Source: Atopobium sp. oral taxon 416 (GTDB lineage: Bacteria > Actinomycetota > Coriobacteriia > Coriobacteriales > Atopobiaceae). From it: a stretch of DNA of 64,000 bases. Below the pieces are notes generated by a model. That model saw only the letters and a list, made by a program, of their open reading frames with translations. It was not told where the DNA came from and ran no database searches. How positions within the stretch are numbered: position 1 is the stretch's first letter; the number at the start of each line of letters is the position of its first letter. This document shows, piece by piece, positions 46,254-55,139 of this stretch. Location: assembly GCF_018128285.1 (NCBI RefSeq), contig NZ_CP072380.1:1426001-1490000 (forward strand). Direction: 5' to 3'. A program made the position numbers and the translations under genes.

Positions 46254-48875
46254 ATGGCCGATAAACTTGAGCCTATCGACAGTGTCGATAGCCTAAAGGA
46301 ACACATTGCTGTGATGCGGAAGGCACAAGCAGAGTTTGCAACCTTCTCTCAGGAGCAAGTGGACAAGATCTTTTATCAGGCTGCGTTGGCTGCGAATAAA
46401 GCCCGTATTCCACTGGCGAAACTCGCAGTCGAAGAGACGGGAATGGGTCTTGTTGAGGACAAGGTGATCAAGAACCACTTTGCCGCAGAGTACATCTATA
46501 ACGCCTATCGTCACACCAAGACCTGTGGCGTCATAGAGGAGGACAAGGCCGGCGGTATGAAGAAGATCGTCGAGCCGTTGGGCATCATCACGGCGGTCAT
46601 TCCGACCACGAACCCGACCTCGACTGCAATCTTCAAGTCCCTGATCTGCCTGAAGACCAGAAACGCAATCATCATCTCCCCGCATCCGCGTGCGCGTAAG
46701 TGCACGATCGAGGCGGCACGCATTGTCCGTGATGCTGCGGAGAAGGCAGGACTCCCTAAGCACATTATCGACTGGGTCCCGAGCCCGACCATCGACCTCA
46801 CTAACGAGCTGATGCACTCCGCAGACTGCATCCTCGCAACCGGCGGTCCTGGTATGGTTACCGCAGCCTACAGCTCCGGCAAACCGGCTCTGGGCGTCGG
46901 CCCGGGCAACAACCCCGCTATCATCGACGACACCGCAGATATCAATGTGGCTGTCAACTCGATCATCCACTCAAAGATCTTTGACTACGGTATGATCTGT
47001 GCCACTGAGAACAACGTAATCGTCCTCGATAAGGTCTATGACAGGGTCAAAGAGGAGTTCATCCGCCGTGGATGCTACTTCCTCGAGGGCGACGATAAGG
47101 AGAAGGTCGGCCACACTGTCATCGTCAGTGGCTCCGTCAACGCAAAGGTCGTCGGTAAGCCGGCTGCCACCATCGCAAAGATGGCTGGCGTCACGGTTCC
47201 CGCTAACACCAAGGTTCTCTTGGCTGAGGTTGAGTCTGTTGATCCTTCCGAGCCGTGGGCTCACGAGAAACTGTGCCCGATCCTCGGTATGTATCGCGCC
47301 AGGGACTTTGAGGATGCCCTTGCAAAGGCTGAGCGCCTGATCCACGATGGCGGCTATGGCCACACGAGCTCGATCTTCATCGACACCCGTGAGACCAAGA
47401 AGCTCGACGAGTACGAGAACCGTATGAAGACCTGCCGTATCCTGATCAACACTCCTTCTTCACAAGGTGGCATCGGCGACCTCTATAACTTCAGGCTCAC
47501 GCCGTCACTGACGTTGGGTTGCGGCTCCTGGGGCGGAAACTCCTTCAGTGGCAACTTAACCATTGACAAACTGCTGAACATCAAGTTGGTTGCTGAAAGG
47601 CGTGAAAATATGCTGTGGCTTCGTACTCCTGAGAAGATCTACTTCAAGAAGGGCTGCATGCCGACAGCCCTCGACGAGCTTGGCACGGTCATGCACAAGA
47701 AGCGCGCTTTCATCGTCACCGATAAGTTCCTGTATGAGTCCGGCTTCACCAGAAGGATTGAGGATAAGCTCGATCAAATGGGTATCGTCCACTCCAGCTT
47801 CTGGAATATCTCACCTGACCCGAAGCTGCAGGATGCTGAGAAGGGCCTTGAGCAGCTCAATGCCTTCAAGCCTGACGTGGTCATCGCAATCGGTGGCGGC
47901 TCCGCAATGGACGCCGGCAAGATCATGTGGTTCATGTATGAGAACCCGGACGAGGACTTCTCCGATATGTCCATGGACTTCATGGATATCAGAAAGCGTA
48001 TTTATCGCTTCCCGAAGATGGGCAAGAAGGCCTACTTCGTCGCAATCCCGACCTCTTCTGGCACCGGCTCCGAGGTTACCCCGTTTGCAATCATCACCGA
48101 TGTGGAGACTGGCATCAAGTGGCCTGTCACTGACTATCAGCTGATGCCGAACATGGCAATCGTGGATACCGACAACATGATGACACAGCCGAAGGGCCTG
48201 ACCTCCGCATCCGGCGTCGATGTGCTGACCCACTGCCTGGAAGCCTATGTCTCCATGTACCAGTCCGACTTCACTGATTCCTTCGCACTCGAGGGTATGA
48301 AGCTCGTCTTCAAGTATCTGCCGCGTGCATACGATGACGGAACTGATGTTGAGGCACGTGACCACATGGCCAATGCTTCCACCCTGGGCGGTCTCGCCTT
48401 CGCAAATGCATTCCTGGGCCTCAACCACTCAATGGCGCACAAGCTCGGCGCGTTCCACCACATCCCGCACGGCCTTGCAAACGCAGCCATCCTGACGCGT
48501 GTCATGCGTTACAACGCTGCTGAGAAGCCGACCCGTATGGGCACCTTCCCGCAGTACTCATATCCTCACACCAAGGCCCGCTATGCTCAGGCAGCCCGCT
48601 TCTGCGGCGTCACTGGCAAGGACGACGATGAGGTATTCGAGAACTTCCTGGCGAAGATCACCAAGCTCTTTGATTACGTGGGCGTCAAGCACACGATCGC
48701 TGAGTACGGAGTCGACGAGAAGTACTTCCTCGATACGCTGGATGATATGACTGAGCAGGCATTCGACGACCAGTGCACCGGTACCAATCCGCGTTATCCG
48801 CTCATGAGCGAGATCAAGAACCTGTACCTGGATGCCTACTATGGCCGTCCAGCTAGTGCCTATGAGGCTGAGTAG
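46254..48875 (+). CDS. adhE: Bifunctional acetaldehyde-CoA / alcohol dehydrogenase
   Basis: Reduces acetyl-CoA to acetaldehyde and then ethanol with NADH, the main redox outlet of many fermenters; it assembles into spirosomes. The 873-residue product has the N-terminal aldehyde dehydrogenase domain with the catalytic Cys249 (FDYGMICATENN) and GKPALGVGPGNNPAI. The C-terminal iron-type ADH domain has AIGGGSAMDAGKIM, PTSSGTGSEVTPFAI, DVLTHCLEAYVSM and the metal-binding GLNHSMAHKLGAFHHIPHG. Length and order are normal for AdhE. GGAGG lies six bases before ATG 46254. Monocistronic by position. Confidence 0.96.
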   Translation: MADKLEPIDSVDSLKEHIAVMRKAQAEFATFSQEQVDKIFYQAALAANKARIPLAKLAVEETGMGLVEDKVIKNHFAAEYIYNAYRHTKTCGVIEEDKAGGMKKIVEPLGIITAVIPTTNPTSTAIFKSLICLKTRNAIIISPHPRARKCTIEAARIVRDAAEKAGLPKHIIDWVPSPTIDLTNELMHSADCILATGGPGMVTAAYSSGKPALGVGPGNNPAIIDDTADINVAVNSIIHSKIFDYGMICATENNVIVLDKVYDRVKEEFIRRGCYFLEGDDKEKVGHTVIVSGSVNAKVVGKPAATIAKMAGVTVPANTKVLLAEVESVDPSEPWAHEKLCPILGMYRARDFEDALAKAERLIHDGGYGHTSSIFIDTRETKKLDEYENRMKTCRILINTPSSQGGIGDLYNFRLTPSLTLGCGSWGGNSFSGNLTIDKLLNIKLVAERRENMLWLRTPEKIYFKKGCMPTALDELGTVMHKKRAFIVTDKFLYESGFTRRIEDKLDQMGIVHSSFWNISPDPKLQDAEKGLEQLNAFKPDVVIAIGGGSAMDAGKIMWFMYENPDEDFSDMSMDFMDIRKRIYRFPKMGKKAYFVAIPTSSGTGSEVTPFAIITDVETGIKWPVTDYQLMPNMAIVDTDNMMTQPKGLTSASGVDVLTHCLEAYVSMYQSDFTDSFALEGMKLVFKYLPRAYDDGTDVEARDHMANASTLGGLAFANAFLGLNHSMAHKLGAFHHIPHGLANAAILTRVMRYNAAEKPTRMGTFPQYSYPHTKARYAQAARFCGVTGKDDDEVFENFLAKITKLFDYVGVKHTIAEYGVDEKYFLDTLDDMTEQAFDDQCTGTNPRYPLMSEIKNLYLDAYYGRPASAYEAE

Positions 48876-48972
48876 CGCGTATCGCTTGAAACAATAGGGA
48901 ATGGGGGAGCAACATCCTCCTTCCTTCACAAGTAAGGACGTTCGTACATGACCTATATTAAGGAGTGGTTGT

Positions 48973-49752
48973 ATGAAGCTATCCGATAGTAAGGTTGAGA
49001 TCGTTCGCCGGCACAATAAGGTTGTCTATCAAGATGGAAATAGTCTCGTCAAGGTCTTCAACTCTGAGAAGCCGGGCTCTGATGTCTTCAATGAGGCACT
49101 CAACGTAGCTCGTGTCGAGGAAACTGGCGTTCGCGTCCCCGGCATCAAGGAAGTCTCACAGGTTGAGGACGGAGAGTGGAAGGGCAGTTGGGCGCTCGCC
49201 ACTGCGTTCATTCCGGGTACCGATCTTGCAACGATCATGAAGAATGATCCTGGTAACAACAAGGAGTATCTCTCTGAGTTCGTAGACCTGCAGATCAAGG
49301 TTCAACACGTTAAGGCTCCGGCACTTAACCGCCAGAAGGATAAACTGCAGCGCATGGTCAGAGCCGCGAAGGACATCGATCCGTCTGCCCGTTATGACCT
49401 CGAGATGCGTATTCATGGTATGAGACCGGGCTTCATGATCTGCCACGGCGACTTCAACCCGTCTAACGTTATTCTTCCGGATGACGGCTCTGATCCGGCT
49501 ATCTGCGACTGGGCACATGTCACCGCAGGTCTGCCAGAGGTTGATGCTGCAACGACCTATCTGTTGATGTCAATCGACAATCGGGACATGGCAAAGCAGT
49601 ATCTGGATGTTTTCTCCAAGAAGGCAGATATCGCCAAGCAGGTCATCATGTACTGGGTGCCGGTTGTCGCAGCTGCTGAGCTCTCCCGTAACCGTAAGGA
49701 GAACCAGGACTTCCTGCGCAACACGATCAATACGACGACTGACTTCGAGTAA
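48973..49752 (+). CDS. Aminoglycoside-phosphotransferase/kinase-fold protein
   Basis: 259 residues. The kinase catalytic loop CHGDFNPSNVI (His158-Gly-Asp160 ... Asn165) and the metal-binding Asp179 in AICDWAH are intact. The N-lobe is short (NKVVYQDGNSLVKVFN, with a Lys likely binding ATP phosphates). It belongs to the APH/choline-kinase superfamily; the substrate cannot be told. It is unlikely to be a resistance gene just from the fold: many members phosphorylate sugars, choline or other small molecules. AGGAG lies just before ATG 48973. It follows adhE by 97 bases and ends at a strong hairpin, and nothing in its neighbourhood indicates its pathway. Confidence 0.85.
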   Translation: MKLSDSKVEIVRRHNKVVYQDGNSLVKVFNSEKPGSDVFNEALNVARVEETGVRVPGIKEVSQVEDGEWKGSWALATAFIPGTDLATIMKNDPGNNKEYLSEFVDLQIKVQHVKAPALNRQKDKLQRMVRAAKDIDPSARYDLEMRIHGMRPGFMICHGDFNPSNVILPDDGSDPAICDWAHVTAGLPEVDAATTYLLMSIDNRDMAKQYLDVFSKKADIAKQVIMYWVPVVAAAELSRNRKENQDFLRNTINTTTDFE

Positions 49753-49783
49753 TCACGAAGTACTAATGCTACATTGATAGAGA

Positions 49784-49820
49784 GAGGGGCGTGGTTCACT
49801 ATGAACTGCGCCCCTCAAAT
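49784..49820 (+). terminator. Terminator after the phosphotransferase gene
   Basis: A 15-bp stem GAGGGGCGTGGTTCA (49784-49798) / TGAACTGCGCCCCTC (49802-49816), counting two G-T pairs, with a three-base loop; only a weak AAATTG tail. Confidence 0.65.
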
Positions 49821-49840
49821 TGTCTCGACGGGAAAATATG

Positions 49841-49936
49841 CTAGGGAAATGATGATTAATGCCTATGCCAGCCGCGAAAGGCCACGTGACTGGCCCTTTC
49901 TGGCACATCATTGGGAATTAATCATCGTTTCCCTAG
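49841..49936. repeat. Complete MITE (IS5-derived) with CTAG target duplication
   Basis: CTAG (49841-49844) + GGAAATGATGATTAATGCC ... GGAATTAATCATCGTTTCC + CTAG (49933-49936); 96 bases in total. The whole sequence folds as a long hairpin, with an inner stem GAAAGGCCA ... TGGCCCTTTC. No coding capacity. The terminal repeats are the same as those of the IS5-type relics at 11.8 and 18.2 kb, so the MITE was probably mobilised by that transposase. The right-hand CTAG supplies the stop codon of folA (49933-49935). Confidence 0.85.
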
Positions 49937-50442
49937 AGGGTTTTGATCTGCAGGTTTCTGTACGTAGCGAATGAGAATGCGATATCTTCGGGAGTCATGC
50001 CGCCCGGTTCACACTGTATGAGGATCCAGCCTGGATCCTCATCGAGATTCAGAAAGTACGTATCTGCTGGACGGACACATTCGTCCTTGGTAACTACGGC
50101 TTCGCTGCAGTAGGGGAGCAGCTCCTGATAGACTGAGGCTCCACCGATGACCCAGACATGCTCCGGATCGTCCCCCTGTACAGCTTGAAGCGCTTCTTTC
50201 ACGGAGTGGACGATCTCAATGCCGCTTTGCAGATCTGCTCTGTCTCCATGGGTCAGCACAATGTTGCGGCGGCCCTTTAGAGGACGTCCACCTGGGAAGG
50301 TGAGGAGCGTCTTTCTTCCCATAATGACGGTACCCGGTTTGGTGCACTGCACAAAGTGGTGCATGTCCTCACGGTTTTTGACGAGGAGTTTTCCCTGATA
50401 GCCGATACCCCAGTCCTGACATACTGCAACGATTGCTTTCAT
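49933..50442 (-). CDS. folA: Dihydrofolate reductase
   Basis: NADPH-dependent reduction of dihydrofolate to THF. The 169-residue product has the family core MKAIVAVCQDWGIGYQGKLL, the substrate-binding VIMGRKTLLTFPGGRPLKGR, NIVLTH, and the VWVIGGASVYQELLPYC motif. Position 27 equivalents look intact (REDMHHF). Eight bases separate it from thyA, so both are made together; DHFR recycles the dihydrofolate that ThyA releases. Its TAG stop lies in the target-site repeat of a MITE, so the last codon(s) may have been altered by the insertion, but the C-terminus FATYRNLQIKTL looks ordinary. Confidence 0.95.
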   Translation of the reverse strand: MKAIVAVCQDWGIGYQGKLLVKNREDMHHFVQCTKPGTVIMGRKTLLTFPGGRPLKGRRNIVLTHGDRADLQSGIEIVHSVKEALQAVQGDDPEHVWVIGGASVYQELLPYCSEAVVTKDECVRPADTYFLNLDEDPGWILIQCEPGGMTPEDIAFSFATYRNLQIKTL

Positions 50443-50450
50443 GGGTGATC

Positions 50451-51299
50451 CTAAATCGCGATCGGGATGTGTGTGACTTTCGGGCCGTACTGATAGTCTT
50501 CGACGATCAGGTCATCGGTCGTGAAGTCATAGAAATTGTGGATATCCGGGTTGAGATGGACCTTCGGCGCCGGATAGGTCGGGCGAGAGATGAGCTCTTT
50601 GATGATGGGGACATGCCGATCGTAGATATGAGCATCCGCGATCACATGGACTAACTCGCCTACATACATGTCGCTGACCTGTGCCACCATCATGAGTAGT
50701 ATCGCGTACTGGCACACATTCCAATTGTTAGCAGCAAGCATATCCTGGCTGCGCTGTACAAGCATTATGTTGAGAGTTGGCTTATCTCTGTTAGGATCCT
50801 GCGTCACGTTGTAGATCGCATTGTAGGCGCAGGGGTAGAGGTGCATCTCATTGAGATCGTGTACGTTGTACAGTTGTGTCATGATCCTTCTGGAATAGGG
50901 GTTGTGCTTTAAGTCGTAGAGCACCTTATCCATCTGGTCGAAGTCACCCTCGGGGTAGTGGGAGACCTGTGCGACCTGGTAGCCGTAGGCTTTGCCGATG
51001 GAGCCGGTTGCATCCGCCCAGGAATCCCAGATGTGAGAGTGCAGATCGTGGACGTTGTTCGACTTTCTCTGGTAGATCCACAGGACCTCGTCCATGCAGG
51101 ACTTCAGTGCAGTGCGTCGCAGGGTGATCGCCGGAAACTCTTTGGAGAGATCGTAGCGGTCACAGACACCGAAGGTCTTGATCGTATAAGCGGGGGTACC
51201 GTCCTCCCAGTGGGGACGGACCTTCTGCCCTTCGGTCGTGGTGCCATGCTCTAGGATGCGCTTGCAGAGCGCGATAAACAGCTCATCAGCTTTGCTCAT
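50451..51299 (-). CDS. thyA: Thymidylate synthase
   Basis: Methylates dUMP to dTMP with 5,10-methylene-THF. The 282-residue product has the catalytic Cys157 in HLYPCAYNAIYNV, the folate-site segment MLAANNWNVCQYAILLMMVAQ and the dUMP-phosphate Arg region (PYSRRIMTQLYNVHDL). The PCAY variant in place of PCH at the active site is seen in a subgroup of ThyA proteins. First residues MSKADELFIALCKRIL match the family. It is co-transcribed with folA downstream and with the small membrane gene upstream (24-base gap). Together with folD it links to the one-carbon operon at 12-17 kb. Confidence 0.95.
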   Translation of the reverse strand: MSKADELFIALCKRILEHGTTTEGQKVRPHWEDGTPAYTIKTFGVCDRYDLSKEFPAITLRRTALKSCMDEVLWIYQRKSNNVHDLHSHIWDSWADATGSIGKAYGYQVAQVSHYPEGDFDQMDKVLYDLKHNPYSRRIMTQLYNVHDLNEMHLYPCAYNAIYNVTQDPNRDKPTLNIMLVQRSQDMLAANNWNVCQYAILLMMVAQVSDMYVGELVHVIADAHIYDRHVPIIKELISRPTYPAPKVHLNPDIHNFYDFTTDDLIVEDYQYGPKVTHIPIAI

Positions 51300-51323
51300 G
51301 AAATTCCTCTCATAGAATCTGAT

Positions 51324-51668
51324 TTAGTGGATCGGCGTCCAGTACTCATAGTCCTGTCCTGAATTACTGCCTGGCAGTCCCTGGTTATGTTGATCAAAGG
51401 GGTTCTGCTGGCCGTAATAGTCATCGTAGGGGCTATTGAGCGAGGGCGGCATCACCGGGGAGTAAGGTGAGGAATAGCTCATCGCTGTCGCCAGTGCGAG
51501 TACTCCTGTTATGATCGCCCCCGCCAGCGCCATGAGTGCCGCCAGTGAGACGACCGTGATTACGATTGCAGCCGGCCCTGATTTTTCATTGTGGGGATCG
51601 TTGGTCGAGGCAAACCCCTCTATATAGTGAGGGGTCGGTGCCAGTTCCTGCTTTGTGGTCTCTTCCAT
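51324..51668 (-). CDS. Small single-pass membrane protein, function unknown
   Basis: 114 residues. A polar N-terminus is followed by one hydrophobic helix (about 33-62; IVITVVSLAALMALAGAIIT). After it comes a Pro/Ser/Tyr/Gln-rich tail (SSPYSPVMPPSLNSPYDDYY), probably exposed outside the cell. No family recognised. It lies between nudix (8 bases) and thyA (24 bases) in one operon. Its tail composition suggests a flexible surface region; nothing more can be inferred. Confidence 0.65.
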   Translation of the reverse strand: MEETTKQELAPTPHYIEGFASTNDPHNEKSGPAAIVITVVSLAALMALAGAIITGVLALATAMSYSSPYSPVMPPSLNSPYDDYYGQQNPFDQHNQGLPGSNSGQDYEYWTPIH

Positions 51669-51676
51669 CTGAACTC

Positions 51677-52105
51677 CTAAAATTCATCCTGAATCATAAA
51701 TAAGTCGCTCCAATATTGCCCGAGGTTTTGGGCAAGCGTGATATCGGCAGGCAGCCAATCGACGGACATCAGGTCTGCTCTGCCCAGCCATTTGCTGTCA
51801 GAGCAGATGTGAACATTGAGCGTCGGCGTCTGTCCTTTGGGCAGGGGCGCCACAAAGCAGTCCATCGAGAGCGTGAAGTCTTCGTAGTCGTAGGTCACAG
51901 TGTCCATAAACCACATGGTCTGCAGATCGATGCCGAGCTCTTCCTTGATCTCCCTACGGCAGGCCTGCTCAGCGGTTTCGCCCTCTTCGACTTTGCCGCC
52001 GGGGAACTCCCACCTGCCTGTCATGGAGCCTTCGGCGCGCTGTACCACAAATATTTTATCGTTGTTGTAGATGATCGCTGCTGCAACATGCACGGTATTT
52101 GCCAT
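51677..52105 (-). CDS. Nudix (MutT-type) hydrolase
   Basis: 142 residues with the full Nudix box: GKVEEGETAEQACRREIKEE followed by LGI (G-x5-E-x7-REUXEE-x-GU). Opening VHVAAAIIYNNDKIFVVQRA and the preceding GRWEFPGGK are typical of MutT/NudG-like enzymes. Likely hydrolyses oxidised or modified dNTPs such as 8-oxo-dGTP, though CTP-type substrates are also possible. It lies between the acyl-ACP thioesterase (2-base gap) and the small membrane gene, in a six-gene operon with thyA and folA. The grouping with thyA/folA hints at nucleotide-pool control. Confidence 0.9.
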   Translation of the reverse strand: MANTVHVAAAIIYNNDKIFVVQRAEGSMTGRWEFPGGKVEEGETAEQACRREIKEELGIDLQTMWFMDTVTYDYEDFTLSMDCFVAPLPKGQTPTLNVHICSDSKWLGRADLMSVDWLPADITLAQNLGQYWSDLFMIQDEF

Positions 52106-52107
52106 AG

Positions 52108-52827
52108 TTAGAGCGCTTCCTCTCGTTCGAAATGGATAACGGCGTAGGTAGTCCCATACGGATCTCTGAGATCGACGATGTGGCCTCCCTGCGGGGTGTT
52201 ATAGATATCCGGCACCATCGTATCGTCGAGCGTGGCGGCCCGTCGATACTGCACCTCAATCACATGGGGGAGGCGGTTCGGCAGCGCAGCCTGTGCCAAG
52301 CTGATGTAGTAGGCATTGTTCATATGGTCATTCGTGTCGAGCAGCGCCTCGCTCACGACGATCGGTCTGCCCTGGGTTGGGATGCCCTTTGGCTTGATGG
52401 TGCGGGGTAGGGGCGGCAGATCGAGGCGGGGCGTCTCAGGGTCTAGGTAGGCGAGATCCGACTTGGGGACATGGATGACCTTCTGAGCCTTCAGATCGAA
52501 GGGGAACCATAGGGAATCCGCTTTGAGGAAGGCGTGCCCGTCCTTGTCTTTAATCGTGAAGTTACGCTTACCGGAGAAGCCTTTGACCTCATAGGCCCAC
52601 GTGGAGATCGTGATCGGTTCCCCGAAGAGCGGGGTCTGGTCAATCTCGATGTGCCAGGTCCCGACGATCCAGCCGTAGTGGAACTTGTGCATATGGTCGA
52701 GGCCGATGCCTAGGTGTTCCGCCTGAAAGGTCCCACAGTCCTGCAGATAGTTCATGCAGCCCAACAAAGAGAGATGGGCGTCCTTATCGATCTCACTGTA
52801 TCGGATACGGCTTGTAAATGAATACAT
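52108..52827 (-). CDS. Acyl-ACP thioesterase (FatA/FatB family)
   Basis: 239 residues. Hydrolyses fatty-acyl-ACP, releasing free fatty acids. The double hot-dog pattern is visible: YSEIDKDAHLSLLGCMNYLQ, HKFHYGWIVGTWHIEIDQTP, then the second domain with DTNDHMNNAYYISLAQAALP, which contains the catalytic Asn/His motif (NDHMNNAYY). The start ATG 52827 is taken from family alignment; ATG 52869 overlaps the upstream gene and has no ribosome-binding site. Two bases before the nudix gene, 19 after the diacylglycerol-kinase-like gene. Substrate chain length cannot be told. Confidence 0.88.
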   Translation of the reverse strand: MYSFTSRIRYSEIDKDAHLSLLGCMNYLQDCGTFQAEHLGIGLDHMHKFHYGWIVGTWHIEIDQTPLFGEPITISTWAYEVKGFSGKRNFTIKDKDGHAFLKADSLWFPFDLKAQKVIHVPKSDLAYLDPETPRLDLPPLPRTIKPKGIPTQGRPIVVSEALLDTNDHMNNAYYISLAQAALPNRLPHVIEVQYRRAATLDDTMVPDIYNTPQGGHIVDLRDPYGTTYAVIHFEREEAL

Positions 52828-52846
52828 TCCAGTGCTTTCTTGGTTG

Positions 52847-53818
52847 CTATTCCGGATAGGCGATCTCATCGGTGCCGGAGAAGCGCGGGGTTTTATCGCC
52901 GTCCTTGTGGTAGCGCGACATTTCGTCGACGATCATCAGGTTTGCCTTGGGGAAGACTTGCGCCGCATAGGACATAATCGTCCCCTCCGTTGTCTCCCCG
53001 TCGATCTCGAGCGGGATCGCCTCTGAGGAGGTGATGTGGATGTGCTTGCCCTTGAAGGTCTCAATCTGGGGGCGGCCGATATTTTTGCCTGTCTTATCGA
53101 ATATGCCCGCAAAGAGCGGCCGTAACGCCTCAATCGGCTGATTCACTGCAAGCACAATCACGTTGAGCAACCCGTCATCCATCCGGCAGTCCGGGACAAC
53201 TTCAATGTCCCCCTGCATCATTGCGTTATTCGCAACCATACAGGTGATTCCATCACACTCGTGAATCTCACCGTCCACATCGATCGTGAAGTGGGAGACG
53301 ATGGGGTTGGGGTTCTGCAGCACCGCGGTGAAGTACGCCATCTCTCCCATTGACCGTTTGTTGGGCAGCGCCGTGATCATGAGCTGCGCATCGAAACCCA
53401 TGCCGCACATGAGGCCGAAGCCGCGGACATGTTTTTCTCCCTGCTCGTTGGTCCAGGTGACGTTTCCGATATCGGTGGCGGCGGTATGGCCGACTCTGCA
53501 GGCACGCGCGAGCCCTGCAGGCTCATTCGCGTTGCCGATATTGGCAAAGAGGAGGTTGGCAGTGCCGGACGGGAAGATGCAGGTCGGGATATTGCGGTAG
53601 CGCAGCGCATAGAGCAGGCTTGTCGCGGTGCCGTCGCCGCCTGAGATCACTACCACGTCGTAGTGGTCGGCATTCTTGACCAGCGATTCTGCCGTATCAT
53701 CCTCGGACATTACGTGCATCGTGCACTCATCCCCTTCACGGACGAGGTTCCGCTCGAATTCAAAAATAGAGTCCGAGCCGAATCCCGATTTCAGGTTATG
53801 GATGATAAGACTCCGCAT
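52847..53818 (-). CDS. Diacylglycerol/lipid kinase family protein (YegS/DagK type)
   Basis: 323 residues. The catalytic-domain motif VVVISGGDGTATSLLYALRY (GGDGT at about residues 59-63) and PTCIFPSGTANLLFANIG mark the DAGK catalytic fold. The C-terminal beta-rich domain with IPLEIDGETTEGT follows. Enzymes of this family phosphorylate diacylglycerol or related lipids at the membrane surface. First gene of the six-gene minus-strand operon ending at folA, divergent from rnd with a 120-base gap. Next to a thioesterase, it suggests lipid turnover, but co-transcription with thyA/folA is probably incidental. Confidence 0.88.
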   Translation of the reverse strand: MRSLIIHNLKSGFGSDSIFEFERNLVREGDECTMHVMSEDDTAESLVKNADHYDVVVISGGDGTATSLLYALRYRNIPTCIFPSGTANLLFANIGNANEPAGLARACRVGHTAATDIGNVTWTNEQGEKHVRGFGLMCGMGFDAQLMITALPNKRSMGEMAYFTAVLQNPNPIVSHFTIDVDGEIHECDGITCMVANNAMMQGDIEVVPDCRMDDGLLNVIVLAVNQPIEALRPLFAGIFDKTGKNIGRPQIETFKGKHIHITSSEAIPLEIDGETTEGTIMSYAAQVFPKANLMIVDEMSRYHKDGDKTPRFSGTDEIAYPE

Positions 53819-53938
53819 TTTACCTCCAGACCGGCTGACATTTTCGGATTGCAGCTATGATAGATGGGAATCAGGTCGTCTATACAATCGCTCTTTCATA
53901 TATTATTAACTACTATATCTGAGCGCTGAAGGGATTCC

Positions 53939-55072
53939 GTGTACATAACAGATACCGACCAACTCAAAACATTTCTTGGCTCGATTGCCGATACCTCGCT
54001 TTTGGCGGTCGACACCGAATTTTTACGGGAACGCAGCTACTATCCCAAGCTCTGTCTGATCCAATTAGCCACCGATAGTGTCTCTGCGGTGGTGGACCCG
54101 ATCTTGATTGAGGACCTCTCACCTTTAGCGGGCATACTCGGCGACCCCGATGTCACGAAGATCCTCCACGCCTGTGGGCAAGATCTGGAAGTGCTCTACC
54201 ATGCCTTGGGTGGGGTCGTCGTGACCCCAATCTTCGACACGCAGATCGGTGCCGCCTTTTTGGGACAAAAGATGCAGATTGGCTACGGGAATCTCGTGGA
54301 AGCCTACACCGGTGTGCATCTGGCGAAGGTGGAGTCACTCACTGACTGGTCAAAGCGCCCGCTGCGCGAAGAGCAGCTGCGCTACGCCGAGGAGGACGTG
54401 GCATATCTGCCCGGAATTTATAGAACGATGATGAAAAAGTTCACAGAGCAAAACAGGCTCATGTGGGTGAAACCGGAGATGGACAAGCTGAGCGATCCTT
54501 CACGCTTCAAGGATTCCCCGGAGTCAGCCTACCTGCACCTTAGACGCTCTAACTCCCTAAGCCGACGGCAGTTGGCGGTAGCGCGCAACGTCTGTGCCTG
54601 GAGGGAGACAATCGCCTCAAAGCGAGATATCCCGAAGCGCTGGGTCCTTGCCGACGAGGTGATTGTTGAGTGCTGCAAGCGCGCTCCCACGACTGTGGAG
54701 AAGCTGCTGCAGATCCGGGGGACCGAGCACTTAAAGCAGCCGATGCTCGAAGGGCTCCTTACCGCAATCAAAGAGGGTAAGGATTGTCCACCTGCGCAGT
54801 ATCCGGAGATCCACCACCACTCCCACCCTTCGCCTGAGGCGGAAAGCGTTGTGGACCTGATGAATGCGCTGCTGCGTGTACAGGCGGAGAAAGTTAACGT
54901 TGCCCCACAGATGATTGCGACGCATAATGACCTGTCGCAGTTTTTGAACCACGAGAAGGGGTCACCCCTGCACGCCACCTGGCGGGAGGATGTGATCGGT
55001 TCCTACCTGCACCGTTTGCTGGTCGGAGAGATCGGTCTCACGGTCAAAGATGGGCATATTGAGATTCTCTAA
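53939..55072 (+). CDS. rnd: Ribonuclease D
   Basis: 3'-5' exoribonuclease that trims tRNA and other stable RNAs. The 377-residue product has all catalytic residues of a DEDDy exonuclease: Asp25/Glu27 (AVDTEF), Asp82 (GQDLEVL), Tyr149 and Asp153 (YAEEDVAYL). The HRDC domain follows at about 205-285 (RQLAVARNVCAWRETIASKR). Start is GTG 53939 with GAAGGGA just upstream; the first residues MYITDTDQLK fit the family. Followed by a 67-base gap to the metallopeptidase gene. Confidence 0.94.
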   Translation: MYITDTDQLKTFLGSIADTSLLAVDTEFLRERSYYPKLCLIQLATDSVSAVVDPILIEDLSPLAGILGDPDVTKILHACGQDLEVLYHALGGVVVTPIFDTQIGAAFLGQKMQIGYGNLVEAYTGVHLAKVESLTDWSKRPLREEQLRYAEEDVAYLPGIYRTMMKKFTEQNRLMWVKPEMDKLSDPSRFKDSPESAYLHLRRSNSLSRRQLAVARNVCAWRETIASKRDIPKRWVLADEVIVECCKRAPTTVEKLLQIRGTEHLKQPMLEGLLTAIKEGKDCPPAQYPEIHHHSHPSPEAESVVDLMNALLRVQAEKVNVAPQMIATHNDLSQFLNHEKGSPLHATWREDVIGSYLHRLLVGEIGLTVKDGHIEIL

Positions 55073-55139
55073 AGGTCTTTTAAACTGTCAGACTTAGGGT
55101 AGAAATAATCACTATTGAAACCGTACAAAGGAGGATTCT

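Noticed and set aside
48895-48930. Terminator after adhE (GGAATGGGGGA/TCCTCCTTCC)
   Set aside because: Stem has a bulge and a mismatch and no T-run, so it was not listed as a feature.
48973-49752. Aminoglycoside-resistance gene
   Set aside because: Only the kinase fold is supported; many APH-fold proteins are housekeeping kinases, and no mobile or resistance context is seen here.
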